Shown here one piece after another: positions 32,749-43,558 of a stretch of 64,000 nt of DNA (position 1 is the stretch's first letter; every line of letters starts with the position of its first letter). The DNA is from Lithodes maja (lineage: Eukaryota > Arthropoda > Malacostraca > Decapoda > Lithodidae): assembly GCA_037953745.1 (NCBI GenBank), contig JBAKBP010007415.1:1-64000 (forward strand). The letters run 5' to 3'. A model generated the notes under the pieces. That model was given only the letters and a program-made list of their open reading frames with translations, did no database searches and had not been told where the DNA came from. The position numbers and the translations under genes were made by a program.

Positions 32749-33116
32749 TTAAGGGGGGATGGGCCGGTTTTCTGGACCCTTTTCTCCCTTATGTTTAGCC
32801 CCATTTGTTTTCAGATGTTAGGATGTTTGCCCTATTAGTCGATTTTAAGACCTTTCGCCCCATTTATTCGTCAATATTTAGACCTTTCGTGCTATTTACG
32901 TGTCAATTTTTTCCCTGGCAAAGGATAGTGAGCCCGTAATGTTGAAAGAACCGGCCTTCGGCCGGAACATTTTTCTACCGAAAAATATACAAATTAATCT
33001 AGAAGGGGGATCTAATGGATGTTTTTTTTTTTAATTTGACGGGGGTCTAGGGAGGAAACTAGAAAAATAATTAATACATGCAAAAATCGCCAACAAAATT
33101 AACCATCTCCCCTTAA
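32749..33116 (+). mobile_element. TTAA-type short element, copy 3 (best preserved ends)
   Basis: Ends TTAAGGGGGGATGGG and CCATCTCCCCTTAA, so terminal inverted repeats of about 12 bp including or flanked by TTAA. The interior has CCCTTATGTTTAGCCCCATT, CCGGCCTTCGGCCGG, TCTACCGAAAAATATACAAATT and GGGGTCTAGGGAGGAAACTAG. It is noncoding, about 370 bp, MITE-like. At least ten relatives are in this window. Confidence 0.82.
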
Positions 33117-33322
33117 AGCGAACATAAAATGACAAAGCATGAGGATGGCATCATGAGGGTTTGCATAAGAATTCAACTTGTTTTTCAAATTAATTTTAAT
33201 AAATATTTTTTAATAATGAAAAATAAATTATTACAATATAAGCATATGTCCAGAGAGGAGGTAGGGTTGGCCAGTTTAGTACTCCATCCTTATATATCCG
33301 GTTCAGATGATGGTCAAAGGAT

Positions 33323-35222
33323 TTACTTAGACTCGTTGGATCCATAGCGGCGCTGGGGAGGGCGGTAGGTCTCGCGGGACTCGAAGGATCCAGACTCGTA
33401 GGATCCGGAGTCGAAGCGGGCTTCACCGGAATAAGTGACATCGGCAATATAACCATCGTCACCGTCAACATAGTAGGTGACCTTCTGCAGGCGACCGTCA
33501 GGAAGCTGCACGTAGTACGACCCCTGGGTGTTGTCGCCATCACGGGCCTCCTGTTGGCCGTAGTGGTTCTCAGAGGAGTCGTCCTCGACGGCCCAGTTGA
33601 ACTCGTACTTTGCCTCATCAGATTCGTAAGATTCACGAGAGCGGGACTCGAAGGATCGAGACTCGAACGAAGATGGCTCAAAGGATGACTCGAAGGATCG
33701 AGACTCGAAAGAAGATGGCTCAAAGGATGACTCGAATGAGCTCTGGTATGAAGATGGAGAAAGCATGGTATTAATCAACGAGTAGGAACTTTGGATGGTC
33801 TACAGTGATGTTCAAATAATCCCAATAATCTTATTAGTTGACCTAATGCCAGTACTACTCCGTTCACATAATATTGGTTCATGACACTCCATTAAGTTCC
33901 AACAGTGTAGTAAAGCATTACATTAGTTTGTGGAATACATTTGTCAAGCCAGCAAGTCCAGCGTTCTCTGTCCAATGTGTATCTTTATATATTGCATATA
34001 CAACTGTACGTTAAATGAATACCGTAAACTAACTAACCTGTGGGACACCATACCCGCGGAACTCACGGCTGTCGGCAGCGGCCAGGGCAGCCAGGCCCAG
34101 AAGGATGACGATCTGAAGTAAAAATATGATAGATAGTGTTTAACATGAATGACAACATTTTAAGTTCATAACTCAATTTTGTAAGTGTCAGGATTCTAAC
34201 ATATTTTCCGTCCTTTTAATGATTAAAAAACACGCAGGTTTTATATTTATTCATTTATTTATTTGTTGAGCAGGTTGTATGGCTATATTTCATTTTGCGT
34301 TAATCAATCAAGATTTAAATTGGTTGTTTCTTTATAAATACTGGATTAGAGTTTTAGGCACATCATGGGCAATCCCATGAAGATACATTTATGATCTTGA
34401 TGTTTCATATTCAGTAGTTATTCCTTTAATAATATTTTTCATTGAAATATAATTTAAACTCCTAAAATATAATATTCTATAATATAGAATATTATATTTT
34501 AGGAGTTTTAGGAGTTAGGAGTATATTATTCAACCTTCATCCCTAAGCATACAGCTTTACCTTGCTATGCCCAACCAGGTTACATTCTTGCATGATATAA
34601 TATGCCAAATAATAATATTTCGTTGTGTCCAAAAGTTAAATTTAGAACATCTGGCTACATTACCGTGTGAACTTTACATCTTAAATTGTCATACTAGTCT
34701 GTAATTTACTCAAATTATTTTTGCTAACTCTTCCTTGGCGTTTGTTGTAAAGTAGATGTTTATGATCAATTTAAAGACAAGCTAATATTCTGAAAAATAT
34801 ACTACTGATACTTCAATCTTCTCTAATAATAGGAGTCAAGGCTGTTGCTCTGAAGAAAGCGAAAAAAAATAGATGAAGAAAATCTGGACATATTATGTGC
34901 TGATCAACTTTCTCCATAGCTGACGTAAGCAAAAGTATATGTTTTATGATTAATGTCTAACTATTTAAGGGGCTAGGTGTAATGTATTAGTTTATATATT
35001 AATTTATTATGATTTTAATTTCCTCCCTAGGCCTTCATCAAGCTTAACTAAAAGTCCTCAACATCCCCCTTAGAGATTTTAATTTATACATTTTTCGGTA
35101 TAAAATTGTCCCGGCCGAAGACCGACTTCTCCAAAATTCTGGCTTGGTATCACTCGCCAGGAAGAAATCGACACCTAAATGGCACGATATAAGTCTTGAT
35201 ATTGACGTACCTTAGCGTTCAT
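33323..35222 (-). CDS. RR-2-type chitin-binding cuticle protein, gene A (three exons)
   Basis: Minus-strand paralogue, 168 aa. Exons are 35211-35222 (MNAK, donor GTACGT), 34038-34112 (signal peptide core IVILLGLAALAAA, then DSREFRGYG; donor GTTAGT) and 33323-33742 (acceptor ATACCAG), all phase 0. After the secretion signal comes a linker of about 45 residues with duplicated SSFEPSSFESRSFES blocks. The RR-2 chitin-binding domain is at residues 75-137 (YGQQEARDGD, GSYYVQLPDGR, GYIADVTYSGEA), followed by a basic-acidic tail ending RPPQRRYGSNESK. The tail and long linker separate it from the left-hand genes. Intron 1 (1098 bp) contains a TTAA-type element next to the exon 1 donor and a perfect 25-bp hairpin. 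ATTAAA at 33195-33200 (minus) may serve poly(A) addition. Confidence 0.92.
34456..34508. repeat. Perfect 25-bp-arm hairpin in intron 1 of gene A
   Basis: The arms are exact reverse complements (the left arm starts AAACTCCTAAAATATAATA at 34456, the right arm ends GGAGTTT at 34508) with only AAT between them. An extra partial copy of the arm end (TTTTAGGAG) follows. Confidence 0.9.
34965..35202 (-). mobile_element. TTAA-type element, truncated, abutting exon 1 donor of gene A
   Basis: Read on the minus strand it has CGCCAGGAAGAAATCG in mirror form, CCCGGCCGAAGACCG, and TTTCCTCCCTAGGCCTTCATCAAGCTTAA on the + strand; TTAAGGGG marks its left end. The other end is lost within about 10 bp of the splice donor at 35210. 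Confidence 0.7.
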
Positions 35223-35249
35223 TGTGTGGCTTTGCTAGTACAGGACTTA

Positions 35250-35283
35250 ACTGACGAAGGTGGAGTCTGTCAGTCATTATATA
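35250..35283 (-). promoter_or_regulatory. Core promoter of cuticle gene A
   Basis: Minus strand TATATAA at 35277-35283 and TCAGT at 35250-35254, predicted +1 at 35252, leaving a leader of about 30 nt. The same TATATAATGACTGACAGACT block lies ahead of genes B and C. Confidence 0.8.
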
Positions 35284-35554
35284 GCCTGAACCGACCCCAC
35301 CAATATCCTACTATCATCCTTTGCTCTACGTCATCACTTCTTGCCCAACCCTCTTCTCTCCTAAACCCCCTCCTCGCAGTCAGGGTTTTTTTAGTGGGTT
35401 GGTTATCAAGGATTATTACATTGGTAGTACGCGTGGGTATTAGAGTGTGACGGGATACTAATTACAGAGGCTAACACGTGTCCAGTCACACAGACACACT
35501 CACGCACATCGCACAAGTCTAACTAGTGTATAATTTGTACATAGTGTATAATGT

Positions 35555-35559
<5 letters not shown>

Positions 35560-35624
<65 letters not shown>
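35560..35624. repeat. AT microsatellite upstream of gene A
   Basis: Pure AT run about 300 bp upstream of the gene A start site. Comparable runs lie upstream of gene B (45195-45294) and of the orphan exon 1 (47093-47200). Confidence 0.95.
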
Positions 35625-35631
<7 letters not shown>

Positions 35632-36058
35632 GTGAGGAGGATGGAGTTAGGTATGTGTATGTTGTTTTAGATATAAAACATACGTGTGGTATTATATATA
35701 GTATCTATTCAAATGTGTGCCCTTTACCCACCACTTTGTGGCTGGGTTAAAATATGTATACATATACAGTATGTGTGTTTATAATATGCACTGAATATAT
35801 TATCACTATGTTTGGGGATCCAAAATGGGCCTTGATATCTGGGTATTCTCCTGGGCGACTTAGAGATGTGTGAAATATTGTTTTTTTTTCTGTTCGAGCT
35901 CTGTCTCAAGTCAGCCACTCCCAGATATGGGATATGTGCCTGAGTATATAATTATACATACACACTGTATGTGTGCATGTATAATATTTACGTCTGTGCA
36001 TTATCCATGTATTTCTCTCAAACACACGTTATGATAGTAAGTGCAATTGAGGTTTATA
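35625..36058. other. No gene recognised
   Basis: AT-rich flank with TATATACAGTATGTGTG-like motifs. Short frames carry no domain. Confidence 0.5.
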
Positions 36059-36415
36059 TTAAGGGGACCCATTTTTTCTTTATTTCTCTCTCCCTGGGTT
36101 GTATCCATTCGGCCCTATTCAGCCTCCTGTTTTAAGACATTTATCCCCATTCAGGTGTCGATTTTTTCCTGGCGAGCCGGAGCGAGCCAGTATATTTTTT
36201 AAAATGTGTTTAACAGCAGGCTAAATTTGTACACTTTTCGATAGCAAAATGTCTCCGACGAAGCCGGATATCTCTCTCCATACAATGCTGTCTCGCTATC
36301 ACTCGCCAAGTATAAATCAACACCTGGATGGGGATAAACGTCTTAAAACAGTAGGCTGAACGGGGCCAAATGGATACAACCCAGAGAGAGAAAAAATGCA
36401 GGTCACCCCCCTTAA
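36059..36415. mobile_element. TTAA-bounded foldback element, copy 1
   Basis: TTAAGGGGACC at the left, GGTCACCCCCCTTAA at the right. Long mirrored arms follow: left TTGTATCCATTCGGCCC, TTTTAAGACATTTATCCCCAT and CCTGGCGAGC; right CTCGCCAAG, GATGGGGATAAACGTCTTAAAA, GGGGCCAAATGGATACAAC. The centre is AT-rich with TTGTACACTTTTCGATAGCAAAATG. The other clear copy is 55829-56214. Confidence 0.8.
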
Positions 36416-36619
36416 GAAAGTCCTATGTTACTCCGTTGGTTCATTAAAATAGTACGTAACCCCTCTGAGTCCTAGATAGTTTATACAAGCAAAAGAAATA
36501 TCGTCGCATGGTAACCAGAATCAGACGAACATTGCGTCATTGTGCGAAAGGGGTTAATCACTCCTCAAAGGTGTCGGGGTTATGCCTTTCGAAATCATTC
36601 TTACCAGTTCAGTCCGGGC
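36416..36619. other. Foldback-family fragment
   Basis: AACCCCTCTGAGTCCTAGAT ... GGTAACCAGAATCAGACGAAC ... GCGAAAGGGGTTAA is the right half of the GGGTTAA foldback family. No gene is present. Confidence 0.5.
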
Positions 36620-37008
36620 CAATAATAATAATAATAATAATAATCGTCTGGTTACTTATATAGCGCCCGTATCTCCTCCCTTTCCAATGTTCCCTTACCC
36701 ACTCTAAACCACTGTTTGGACACTTGATCCTCAGTGTTTTGGAGGACAAGCAGCCTAGAAGGGTCACTAGATCTGTTGTTGCTTGATTTCCTTTGTACTC
36801 CTTTGTACTCCTTTGTACTCCTTCGAGGATTCACAAGCGCTTGGCTTTCTTTAGTCTACCAGAGACCATTACCCATCCCCCTTGCTCATGGGGAGATGGT
36901 AACCGCCGGCTGTATCCCAGAAAAACTTTTCAATCTGAGCGGGGATTGAACGCGAGATCTTCAAGATGGGAATCAGGCACGCTATCAACTGAGCCAGCCG
37001 GACGGCTG
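36620..37008 (-). mobile_element. tRNA-derived SINE 1
   Basis: On the minus strand the head (37006-36939) reads like a tRNA: GCCGTCCGGCTGGCTCAGTT with an A-box, and a B-box in GCGTTCAATCCCCGC. The body ends in GGGCGCTATATAAGTAACC, then an ATT-repeat tail at 36644-36620. The body contains CTTTGTACTC repeated three times on the + strand. No functional cloverleaf gene is claimed. Confidence 0.75.
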
Positions 37009-37146
37009 TAATCTTTAATGATACAGGTACCCTTTCCTGAGTAGAGGTCTTTGTAGATATTGGGTGGATATAGAAGTTTCGTTTGAAACTTCTTCTTAAA
37101 TATCTGTGGTGAATGTTTGTGTCTATGCGATTGTAAATGTGTGAGT

Positions 37147-37382
37147 CTATATGATTGTGAATGTTGTTGTATATATGATTGTGAATGTTGTTGTATATAT
37201 GATTGTGAATGTTGTTGTATATATGATTGTGAATGTTGTTGTATATATGATTGTGAATGTTGTTGTATATATGATTGTGAATGTTGTTGTATATATGATT
37301 GTGAATGTTGTTGTATATATGATTGTGAATGTTGTTGTATATATGATTGTGAATGTTGTTGTATATATGATTGTGAATGTTT
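37147..37382. repeat. 24-bp tandem repeat, about 10 copies
   Basis: The unit is GATTGTGAATGTTGTTGTATATAT; copies look identical. Divisible by three, so several frames are open throughout. It lies directly against the left end of the LINE relic. Confidence 0.95.
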
Positions 37383-38267
37383 GTATGATGGGTCTCGTCT
37401 GGTCACCGTCTGGACTGCTGACCAAGCATGAGCTCTGCTCTCCCTCAAGACTGCTGATGGGGTACCCCTAAACGTTCAGAGGGATGCTCGTATGAATTTA
37501 AGCTCAGCGACAGTGTTAGTCCCCAGCACGGTGAATCTTGGTGATGTACCTTTCAGGAGATCCAAAGTTTACAATATGTTTCTGTGCTGTCTGTTTCTTA
37601 CTTCGAGCGCCGAGCATCAGGCACTCAAAAGCAAGTTGCACGTATCGCCCTAGTCGTATTTGACAGATTGTCTCCTCCTGAGTATGTTTCCATTGGTAGT
37701 GAGCGCCTTCCTGTTCGCCCGATGCCACCCACCCCTAATCAATGTAGGAAGTGCTGGAAATTCAGCCATCCTGAAATATATTGTAATTCTGCACGCCGCT
37801 GCCCGTTTTGTGCTAAAGACCATGATCGAGAAAATTGCTCAAACTCAACTCGCTGCTATCCAAACTTCAATGGCCCGCACAGTGCCCTGTATAATGGCTA
37901 CCAACAGTACAAGTTTGCGGTAGAGGTTACCACCATCCGTTATCGGGAAGGTTATTCCCTTTACACAGCTAAATCCTTGGCTCTTCAGCTTGGGTTTAGT
38001 CCTGGGCCTTCATATGCTGACAGACTTAAGCTATCAACCCTAGTTGACACCACATCTCCTACAGCATCTCCCCACCCTCCTTCCTCATCCTCACCACCTG
38101 CTTACTCCACCGCTGCCTCCTCATCTTCTACTGTATCTTTCCATCCGCCTTCCTATCTGTGTTACCTACTGTGTCTACATACGCACGTCCTACCACTAAC
38201 TTCCTCATCTCAGATGTCCGACCCCGTACATCTTGTATTCCCTCTATTACCCGCTGGCTTACAATAA
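37383..38267 (+). pseudogene. LINE ORF1 (gag-like) remnant with zinc knuckles
   Basis: It starts DGSRLVTVWTADQA, shifts frame near 37560 and continues to 38267. The core holds a knuckle CRKCWKFSHPEIYC (C-X2-C-X4-H-X4-C), a second CPFCAKDHDRENC, and the adjacent block CYPNFNGPHSALYNGYQQYK typical of insect jockey/I gag proteins. A Ser/Pro-rich tail follows. It is nucleic-acid-binding in intact elements; this one is broken. Confidence 0.8.
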
Positions 38268-38606
38268 TATCAATATATCTTTCCCCATAGTTCGATATTC
38301 CCGAATTGATCAGAATCATATCTGTATTACCCTCCCACTCCTCCTTTTAGGTGATTTCAATTGCAAACATTCCCTTTGGGGTGACTCTATTATTACTACA
38401 CGAGGTTGCTCCCTTGAGGGTTTCATACGTACACACAATTTATTTATTATCAATTCCGGTGCCTTTACGCACCCATATGTTTTCATGTATTGACTTATAT
38501 CTTTGCACCCCTTCAATGTCCTTTGATTTCATTTGGAAAGTCATTGATGATTATCGTAAAACAGACCACTTTCCAGTCATCCTCTCTCCTACCTCTTATT
38601 GCTAGG

Positions 38607-38940
38607 TGCAACGCCCCCCCCCCCCCCCCCCACCCCTCCCCGCCACAATGTTACTTCTCTCTCACTATTCTACCGCTATTACAATAATCAGTGTTCTTCA
38701 GAGCTCTCTCAGTGTATACCACCCCCCTTTGTAGAGCAAGTAGCACCCGCCTTGCAACACAATCCCATCCCTACTCTGTGCAACTCTCCAACCCAAGAGT
38801 GAAACGTTGTTCTCAATCAGTCTTCTATTCAACAGCTGAGCTCTGGAACTCTCTCCCAGAATCAGTTTTGTTTCCACTTCCTATGACTTAAATTGCTTCA
38901 AACTCTGTGTGTCCAGGCATTTTGGCTCGAACATCCCTTG
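38607..38940 (+). pseudogene. Nested LINE tail (jockey/CR1-like RT C-terminus)
   Basis: After a poly-C run the frames read SLFYRYYNNQCSSELSQCIPP, then ATQSHPYSVQLSN, STAELWNSLPESV and NCFKLCVSRHFGS. This is the end of a different LINE family; compare SIALFYRYFHSNCSEELASI at 53707-54144. It interrupts the I-group relic between endonuclease and RT. Confidence 0.65.
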
Positions 38941-39625
38941 ATTTTGGCCCTGTCACTCTTTCAATTCTGGGGGTGTCACTCGTTACAAGCAGTTCTGCCT
39001 TTTGTCTCTCCCACATAGAAAACAAAAATTGGTCGTCCTTTGCTGTTCCACCTACCCCTGCCCTACCTTCTCTGACCCTGCTGCCATGCTTACTTGTTTT
39101 CTGACTTTTGTCCTCAAAGCTGCTTATGCCTTTGTTCCCCATACCTCTCAGAACTCATCTTCTAAGTGGGTGCCATGGTGGAGAGCTCAGTGTACTTTGG
39201 CTTTACGTAATAAACGAGCCAAGTGGAAGAGTTTCCGTCGGAAAAAAGGTACTCTGTTTGAACCTATTTAAACGTGCCAATGCCATTCTTCGTCGCACAA
39301 TTCGCTCTGCCAAAAACTCTAGTTGGGTCTCATATGTCTCCAATGTCACCACTGATACACTTGTTACACAAGTCTGGTCCCGCGTCAAGAAGATTGCGGT
39401 AAAACATATGCCAACGCCGGCCCTGTCCTCCATTCCTCAACAGGCATTGTTGCCGACATTACTCAGATAGCCAATATATTAGGCCAACATATCAGGGAAG
39501 TTAGCACTGGCTCCCATCTTGCACCCACTTTCCAGATGCTTAAACACCATTCCGAACTCTCATCAGATTGGCAACATCCATCCGTAATGCCTTTCTAGAA
39601 TCTAAATTAGTTATAGTGGTATTAT

Positions 39626-40072
39626 TTGATCTTGAAAGCCTATGATACTGCTTGGAAGTACAACATACTTCGCACCCTTTTACAGTCTGGGGTAAATGAC
39701 AACTGTACTTTTCAGGTCCAGCTTCAGAACACGTTCTCTCGAACCTACACTCAACATGAGGGAGTCCCGCAGGGCTGTGCACTAAGTACCATCCTCTTTA
39801 TTTTTTTTATAAATGGTATTGTTTCCTCCCTCCCCATTGGTGTCCATACTTCATTGTACTTCAACGACTTTGCTATGTATGCAGCAGGTTCAGACATTAC
39901 AGCCTTACAAACTCTTATGCAGAATGCTATCAACGCTGCATCGGGGTGGCCTACGACTCCTGGTTTTTGGTTTTCGCCTTCAAAGTCCTGTGCCATCACT
40001 TTCACAAACCGACATACAGTAACTCATCCCCCTCTCACATTATATGACCGCCCTCTACCATATCGCTCCTGA
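39626..40072 (+). pseudogene. LINE reverse transcriptase remnant with mutated catalytic box
   Basis: LKAYDTAWKYNILRTLL and EGVPQGCALSTILFIFFINGI are RT boxes. The expected Y/F-x-D-D box reads YFNDF, so the first Asp of the pair is Asn. Upstream pieces (WWRAQCTLALRNKRAKWKSF near 39180, FKRANAILRRTIRSAKNSSW near 39270) are in other frames. Inactive. Confidence 0.75.
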
Positions 40073-40239
40073 GCCCCTTTCCTAGGTCTCATTTTTGATA
40101 CTATGCTGACATGTTCCCTCCATATTACATCGTTACTGAACTCCACTTGCCAACGACTCCAACTTTTACAAACTCTTAGCCACTTGTCTTGGGGTGCAAA
40201 CCATTTGACAAACACAACCAATATTTTATCTAAGATTGC

Positions 40240-40590
40240 TTATGTTTTTTTTTTTTTTTTTTTTTTTTCTATATTCCAACTTACTTCCTCTCGGGCATAG
40301 GCTGAGAGCCTTAACATTCACCGCTTTACAATGAACAGTGAAGCCTGTGAGGTCTTGTTCCAGTCTAGGGAGTGAGACATGTGAAGCACGTGGAGTACAA
40401 CGAGCACCTGCCATCTTGCCTTCACATGAGGCACGGTGCTCACTCATGGCCCGAAACGACCCCATCTCTGAAGCCACCTCGTTCCCGTGCTTCACTGTCT
40501 CATCCCCTACACTCGGACTCTCACACTTACACACACACAACGCCACCTGTTGAGCAGATAACTCACCAGGCATTGCACCCCTATAGCATA
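40240..40590 (-). repeat. Inserted repeat with poly-T/poly-A end
   Basis: About 25 T at 40240-40268 followed by TATATTCCAACTTACTTCCTCTCGGGCATAGGCTGAGAGCC. A related start (TATATTCCAACTGCTCCCTACAGGCCGAGAGCC) occurs at 43238. Probably a retroposon inserted minus-strand with its poly-A tail at the left. Confidence 0.55.
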
Positions 40591-40604
40591 TTTTGAATAT
40601 GGGA

Positions 40605-40802
40605 ATATTCATACAGTGCTATTTAATCAGGGAACAATGAGGGTATTTTTTTGACGTTTCGGTGGGCTTGTGGTAATGCACTGATACCAGGTAAAGCACA
40701 AATTCCATCCCAATAATATCTTCCCATTGATACATCGGGATTTGAACCCGGGACCTTTGGATTACCAGGCCAGTGGCAAGACCACTCCACCACACCTCCC
40801 CA
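40605..40802 (-). mobile_element. tRNA-derived SINE 2
   Basis: The minus-strand head (40802-40735) reads GGGGAGGTGTGGTGGAGTGG (A-box-like) and later GGTCCCGGGTTCAAATCCCG (B-box), as in tRNA-derived SINEs. An unrelated body follows towards 40610. It sits inside the I-group LINE relic. Confidence 0.7.
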
Positions 40803-41219
40803 AGTATATGCCTCCGCTTCAAGTACTAACCTTAAGCGCCTAGATTCTATTCACCATTACGGCTTGCGCTTATCATTGGGGGCTTTTCGCTCTACTCCTG
40901 TTCTCAGCCTTTATTTAGAATCGGGTATTCCTGCTTTGTCGTCGTCCAGATGAGATAAGCTAACCCTCCATTATCATCTTCGCCTCCTACAACACAGATC
41001 AGCTGGCTTCCCTCCCTCGGTCTCCCATTTAACCCCCCTTACCCTCCTTCAGCTACCTCTTCATTCCCCTGCAGAGTATCCGCCTTACTCAGCTCCCTTT
41101 TTTTCCCCACTCCGTCAGTACTACCTTTTAGACAGTCAGAGTTTCCGCCATGGTTACTCCCACGTCCTTCCATTTGTACTGCTGCCCTCCCATGCTCGAA
41201 GACCTCTTCACCCCAACAG

Positions 41220-41609
41220 TTGCTCTACACTCAATTCATGGACCACAAGCAAAGTCATTCTTCTGCTGTTCCAGTGTATACAGATGGCTCCAAAACCACT
41301 GCTGGTACAGGTTTCGCAGTTGTGTTCCCAGACCGAACCTTCCAGTATCATATTCTATGGAGTGCTAATGTCTTTACAGTAGAATTATTTGCTATTTTGC
41401 TTGCCCTATCTACCATCTTTCGTTCACCCCTACGTACCTGTGTAATCTTTTGTGACTCCCTTAGCGCTCTGCAGAGCATTAAGTTAATTCCCGCTGCCAA
41501 CCCCTTAGTTTTAAAGATTCAGGAATGGCTATTCCGCATAGCTACTAAGTTGAAGTCCTTGTCTTTCTGTTGGGTCCCAAGTTATGTTGGAGTACCTGGC
41601 AATGTATAA
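41220..41609 (+). pseudogene. RNase H domain remnant of the I-group LINE
   Basis: VYTDGSKTTAGTGFAVVFPD carries the first catalytic Asp. FTVELFAILLALS holds the Glu and CVIFCDSLSALQSI the second Asp. FCWVPSYVGVPGN corresponds to the WVPSHVGIxGNE motif with His replaced by Tyr. Open locally, but the surrounding ORF is broken. Confidence 0.8.
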
Positions 41610-42356
41610 TTAGTGGGTTGACTCTTTGGCTCGCTCTGCCGTTAACTCCAACCCCCACTGTGCCGCGGCCTATCCCTGCATCTGCCTACTTCCCGTACGT
41701 TACATCCCTCCTCCGCCAGTGAAGGCAAAGTGAGTAAGCCTCCGCGACAAACAACAAACTCAGTTCTATCAAACCCACCATAATTCCCTGGCAGTCTTCT
41801 TGTCATCGCAATAGACAGTGGGAGACTGCCCTGGCCCATCTATGACTCGGCCACACCAGACTCACACACAGGTTTTTGATGTCGGGTGATATCCCCACAC
41901 TTTGCCCTTGCTGCCAAATCCCAGTAACCGTACAACATCTCTTGATAGATCGGCCTCGTTTCTCCAATGCCCGCCGGCAAGCCTTCCCCTTCTTATATTC
42001 TCTTAACCGTCCTCCTTAACTGGCCGACCTCCTCAGCGATTCCCCCAATTTCTCCATCCCTCAGCTTATGCAATACCTGAGTCGTACCCATCTTCTCCCT
42101 CTTCTTTAGTTTTAACCCCATATTAATAGTCTCCGCTTTTTAACAGATGCGTTTAGTGCCACGTATTCTTTTAAGGCTTGGTGCTAGTCCTCATTATAAT
42201 AATAATTTATGGTGGAAGAGGAAATTCAGCACCTTCCTTAACCTTTTCATTCGGATCACAGATATGGATTATTGAGGACATTGTATTCCAGTCATGTGGT
42301 AAATGGCTGGAGCTTCCTAGGTTCAATGAGGCTATCCATGATCAACATGTAGATAA

Positions 42357-42705
42357 TTTTTAGGGGAGATGGGTCGTTTTCTCTGGTCCCCCTTCTTCCT
42401 CATGTTTAGCCCCATTAGTTTTCAGTTTTTATGACGTTCGGCCTGTAAATTTGGCGATGTTAAGACCATTCGCCCCATTTCTTCAATATTAAGACTTTTC
42501 GTGTCATTTAAGCGACCAATAGCGAGCCTGTATTTAAGAAGAAAACTGTTCTTCCGAAAAGTTTACATTTTCATCTTGAAGGGGGTTCTAGGGGGTGATT
42601 TTTTAAAGCTTAATGGAGGTCAAGGGAAGAAACTAAAAACAAATATAATATAGATATATATACAAAAATCTACCAAAATATAAACCCAAACCCCTATAAA
42701 GGAAA
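42357..42705 (+). mobile_element. TTAA-type short element, degenerate copy
   Basis: Begins TTTAGGGGAGATGGGTCG and contains TTCCTCATGTTTAGCCCCATTAG, CCGAAAAGTTTACATTTTCATCTTGAAGGGG and GGAGGTCAAGGGAAGAAACTA. Both TTAA sites have mutated. Confidence 0.65.
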
Positions 42706-43430
42706 TCCATGGACACTGGCAAATGTTGGATGATTGCAATAGCCAATTATATAGTCATTGATCAAATGACTCGTACAGCAAGTGTTGGATATATGGTTTA
42801 TGGGAACTCCCCTATTTGTGTTATACTCAAGCTGTCTTCGAATGACCTCTTTCTATTTAGGAAGAACATATCGGTGTTCGAGAGTAAATTGAGCTTTTCT
42901 TTAAAACGTTGATTCCTAGAAGTTCTTTAGTTGAATAAAACTATCTGCAGGTAGGTAGGATATAAAAAATGGCGTCATTTGATTACAAGTATAAAGATTA
43001 TGTTTGTTGTTTTTGTAGCATAAAGAGCTTTCAAGTAATATATGTGCTTTGCAAGCAAAATTATTTGAGCATGCAGAGATATGAAGAACTACATTGACAC
43101 CTACATTTAAAAAAATCGCCTATGATCTGACGGAATGAAATAAATCATAGTGCAGAATAAGGTATGAACATAACAATCTACTGAAGCAAGATCATCAATT
43201 TCGTATAAAGTTATCCGTATATGTATTTGTTTCTGCTATATTCCAACTGCTCCCTACAGGCCGAGAGCCTGTACACTGTTATCAACGGTTAGATCATTTG
43301 TAATGTGTGAATATTACAATCAGTCTTAAGAAATATTTCGGATGATAAAATGCAAGCTATAACACAAACAAGGATGACATAATAAAAGGTGTAGCCTACA
43401 TAAAATTTCAACTTTGTTTTGAAAAGTATA
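42706..43430. other. 3' flank of cuticle gene B, no gene recognised
   Basis: AT-rich. The 67-aa frame at 42709-42912 shows no domain. A fragment of the repeat seen at 40270 lies at 43238-43290. TTTAAT at 43431-43436 (ATTAAA on the minus strand) is a candidate poly(A) signal for gene B. Confidence 0.5.
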
Positions 43431-43558
43431 TTTAATAAATATTTTCAAAAAATGAAAAATAAATATTTATATAATGAGCATATGGCCAAGAAGTAGGTAG
43501 AGTTGGCCAGCTTAGTACAGTATCCATTTGTATCCGGTTCAGATACCAGTTAAAGGAT

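Larger units (their letters stand above)
37383..42205 (+). mobile_element. Decayed I-group LINE with nested insertions
   Basis: A long non-LTR relic with domain order CCHC gag-like ORF (37383-38267), endonuclease (38270-38600), RT (about 39100-40230), thumb/connection (40810-41010), RNase H (41220-41609) and a TAATAATAAT tail at 42195. Gag plus endonuclease, RT and RNase H and a TAA tail fit the I group. It has many frameshifts and stops. Nested in it are another LINE tail (38607-38940), an unrelated repeat (40240-40590) and a SINE (40605-40802). Confidence 0.75.

Noticed and set aside
32749..33116. Idea that the piggyBac relic at 47665 directly generated these TTAA elements
   Set aside because: Terminal sequences do not match (TTAACCC versus TTAAGGGG); kept only as a same-class association.
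35526..35750. ORFs of Tyr-Ile repeats across AT runs (also 45151-45454, 47029-47262)
   Set aside because: Translation of AT microsatellites.
37117..37471. Four overlapping repeat ORFs with Cys-Tyr, Val-Asn or Gln-His repeats
   Set aside because: Products of a 24-bp array divisible by three; all frames are open.
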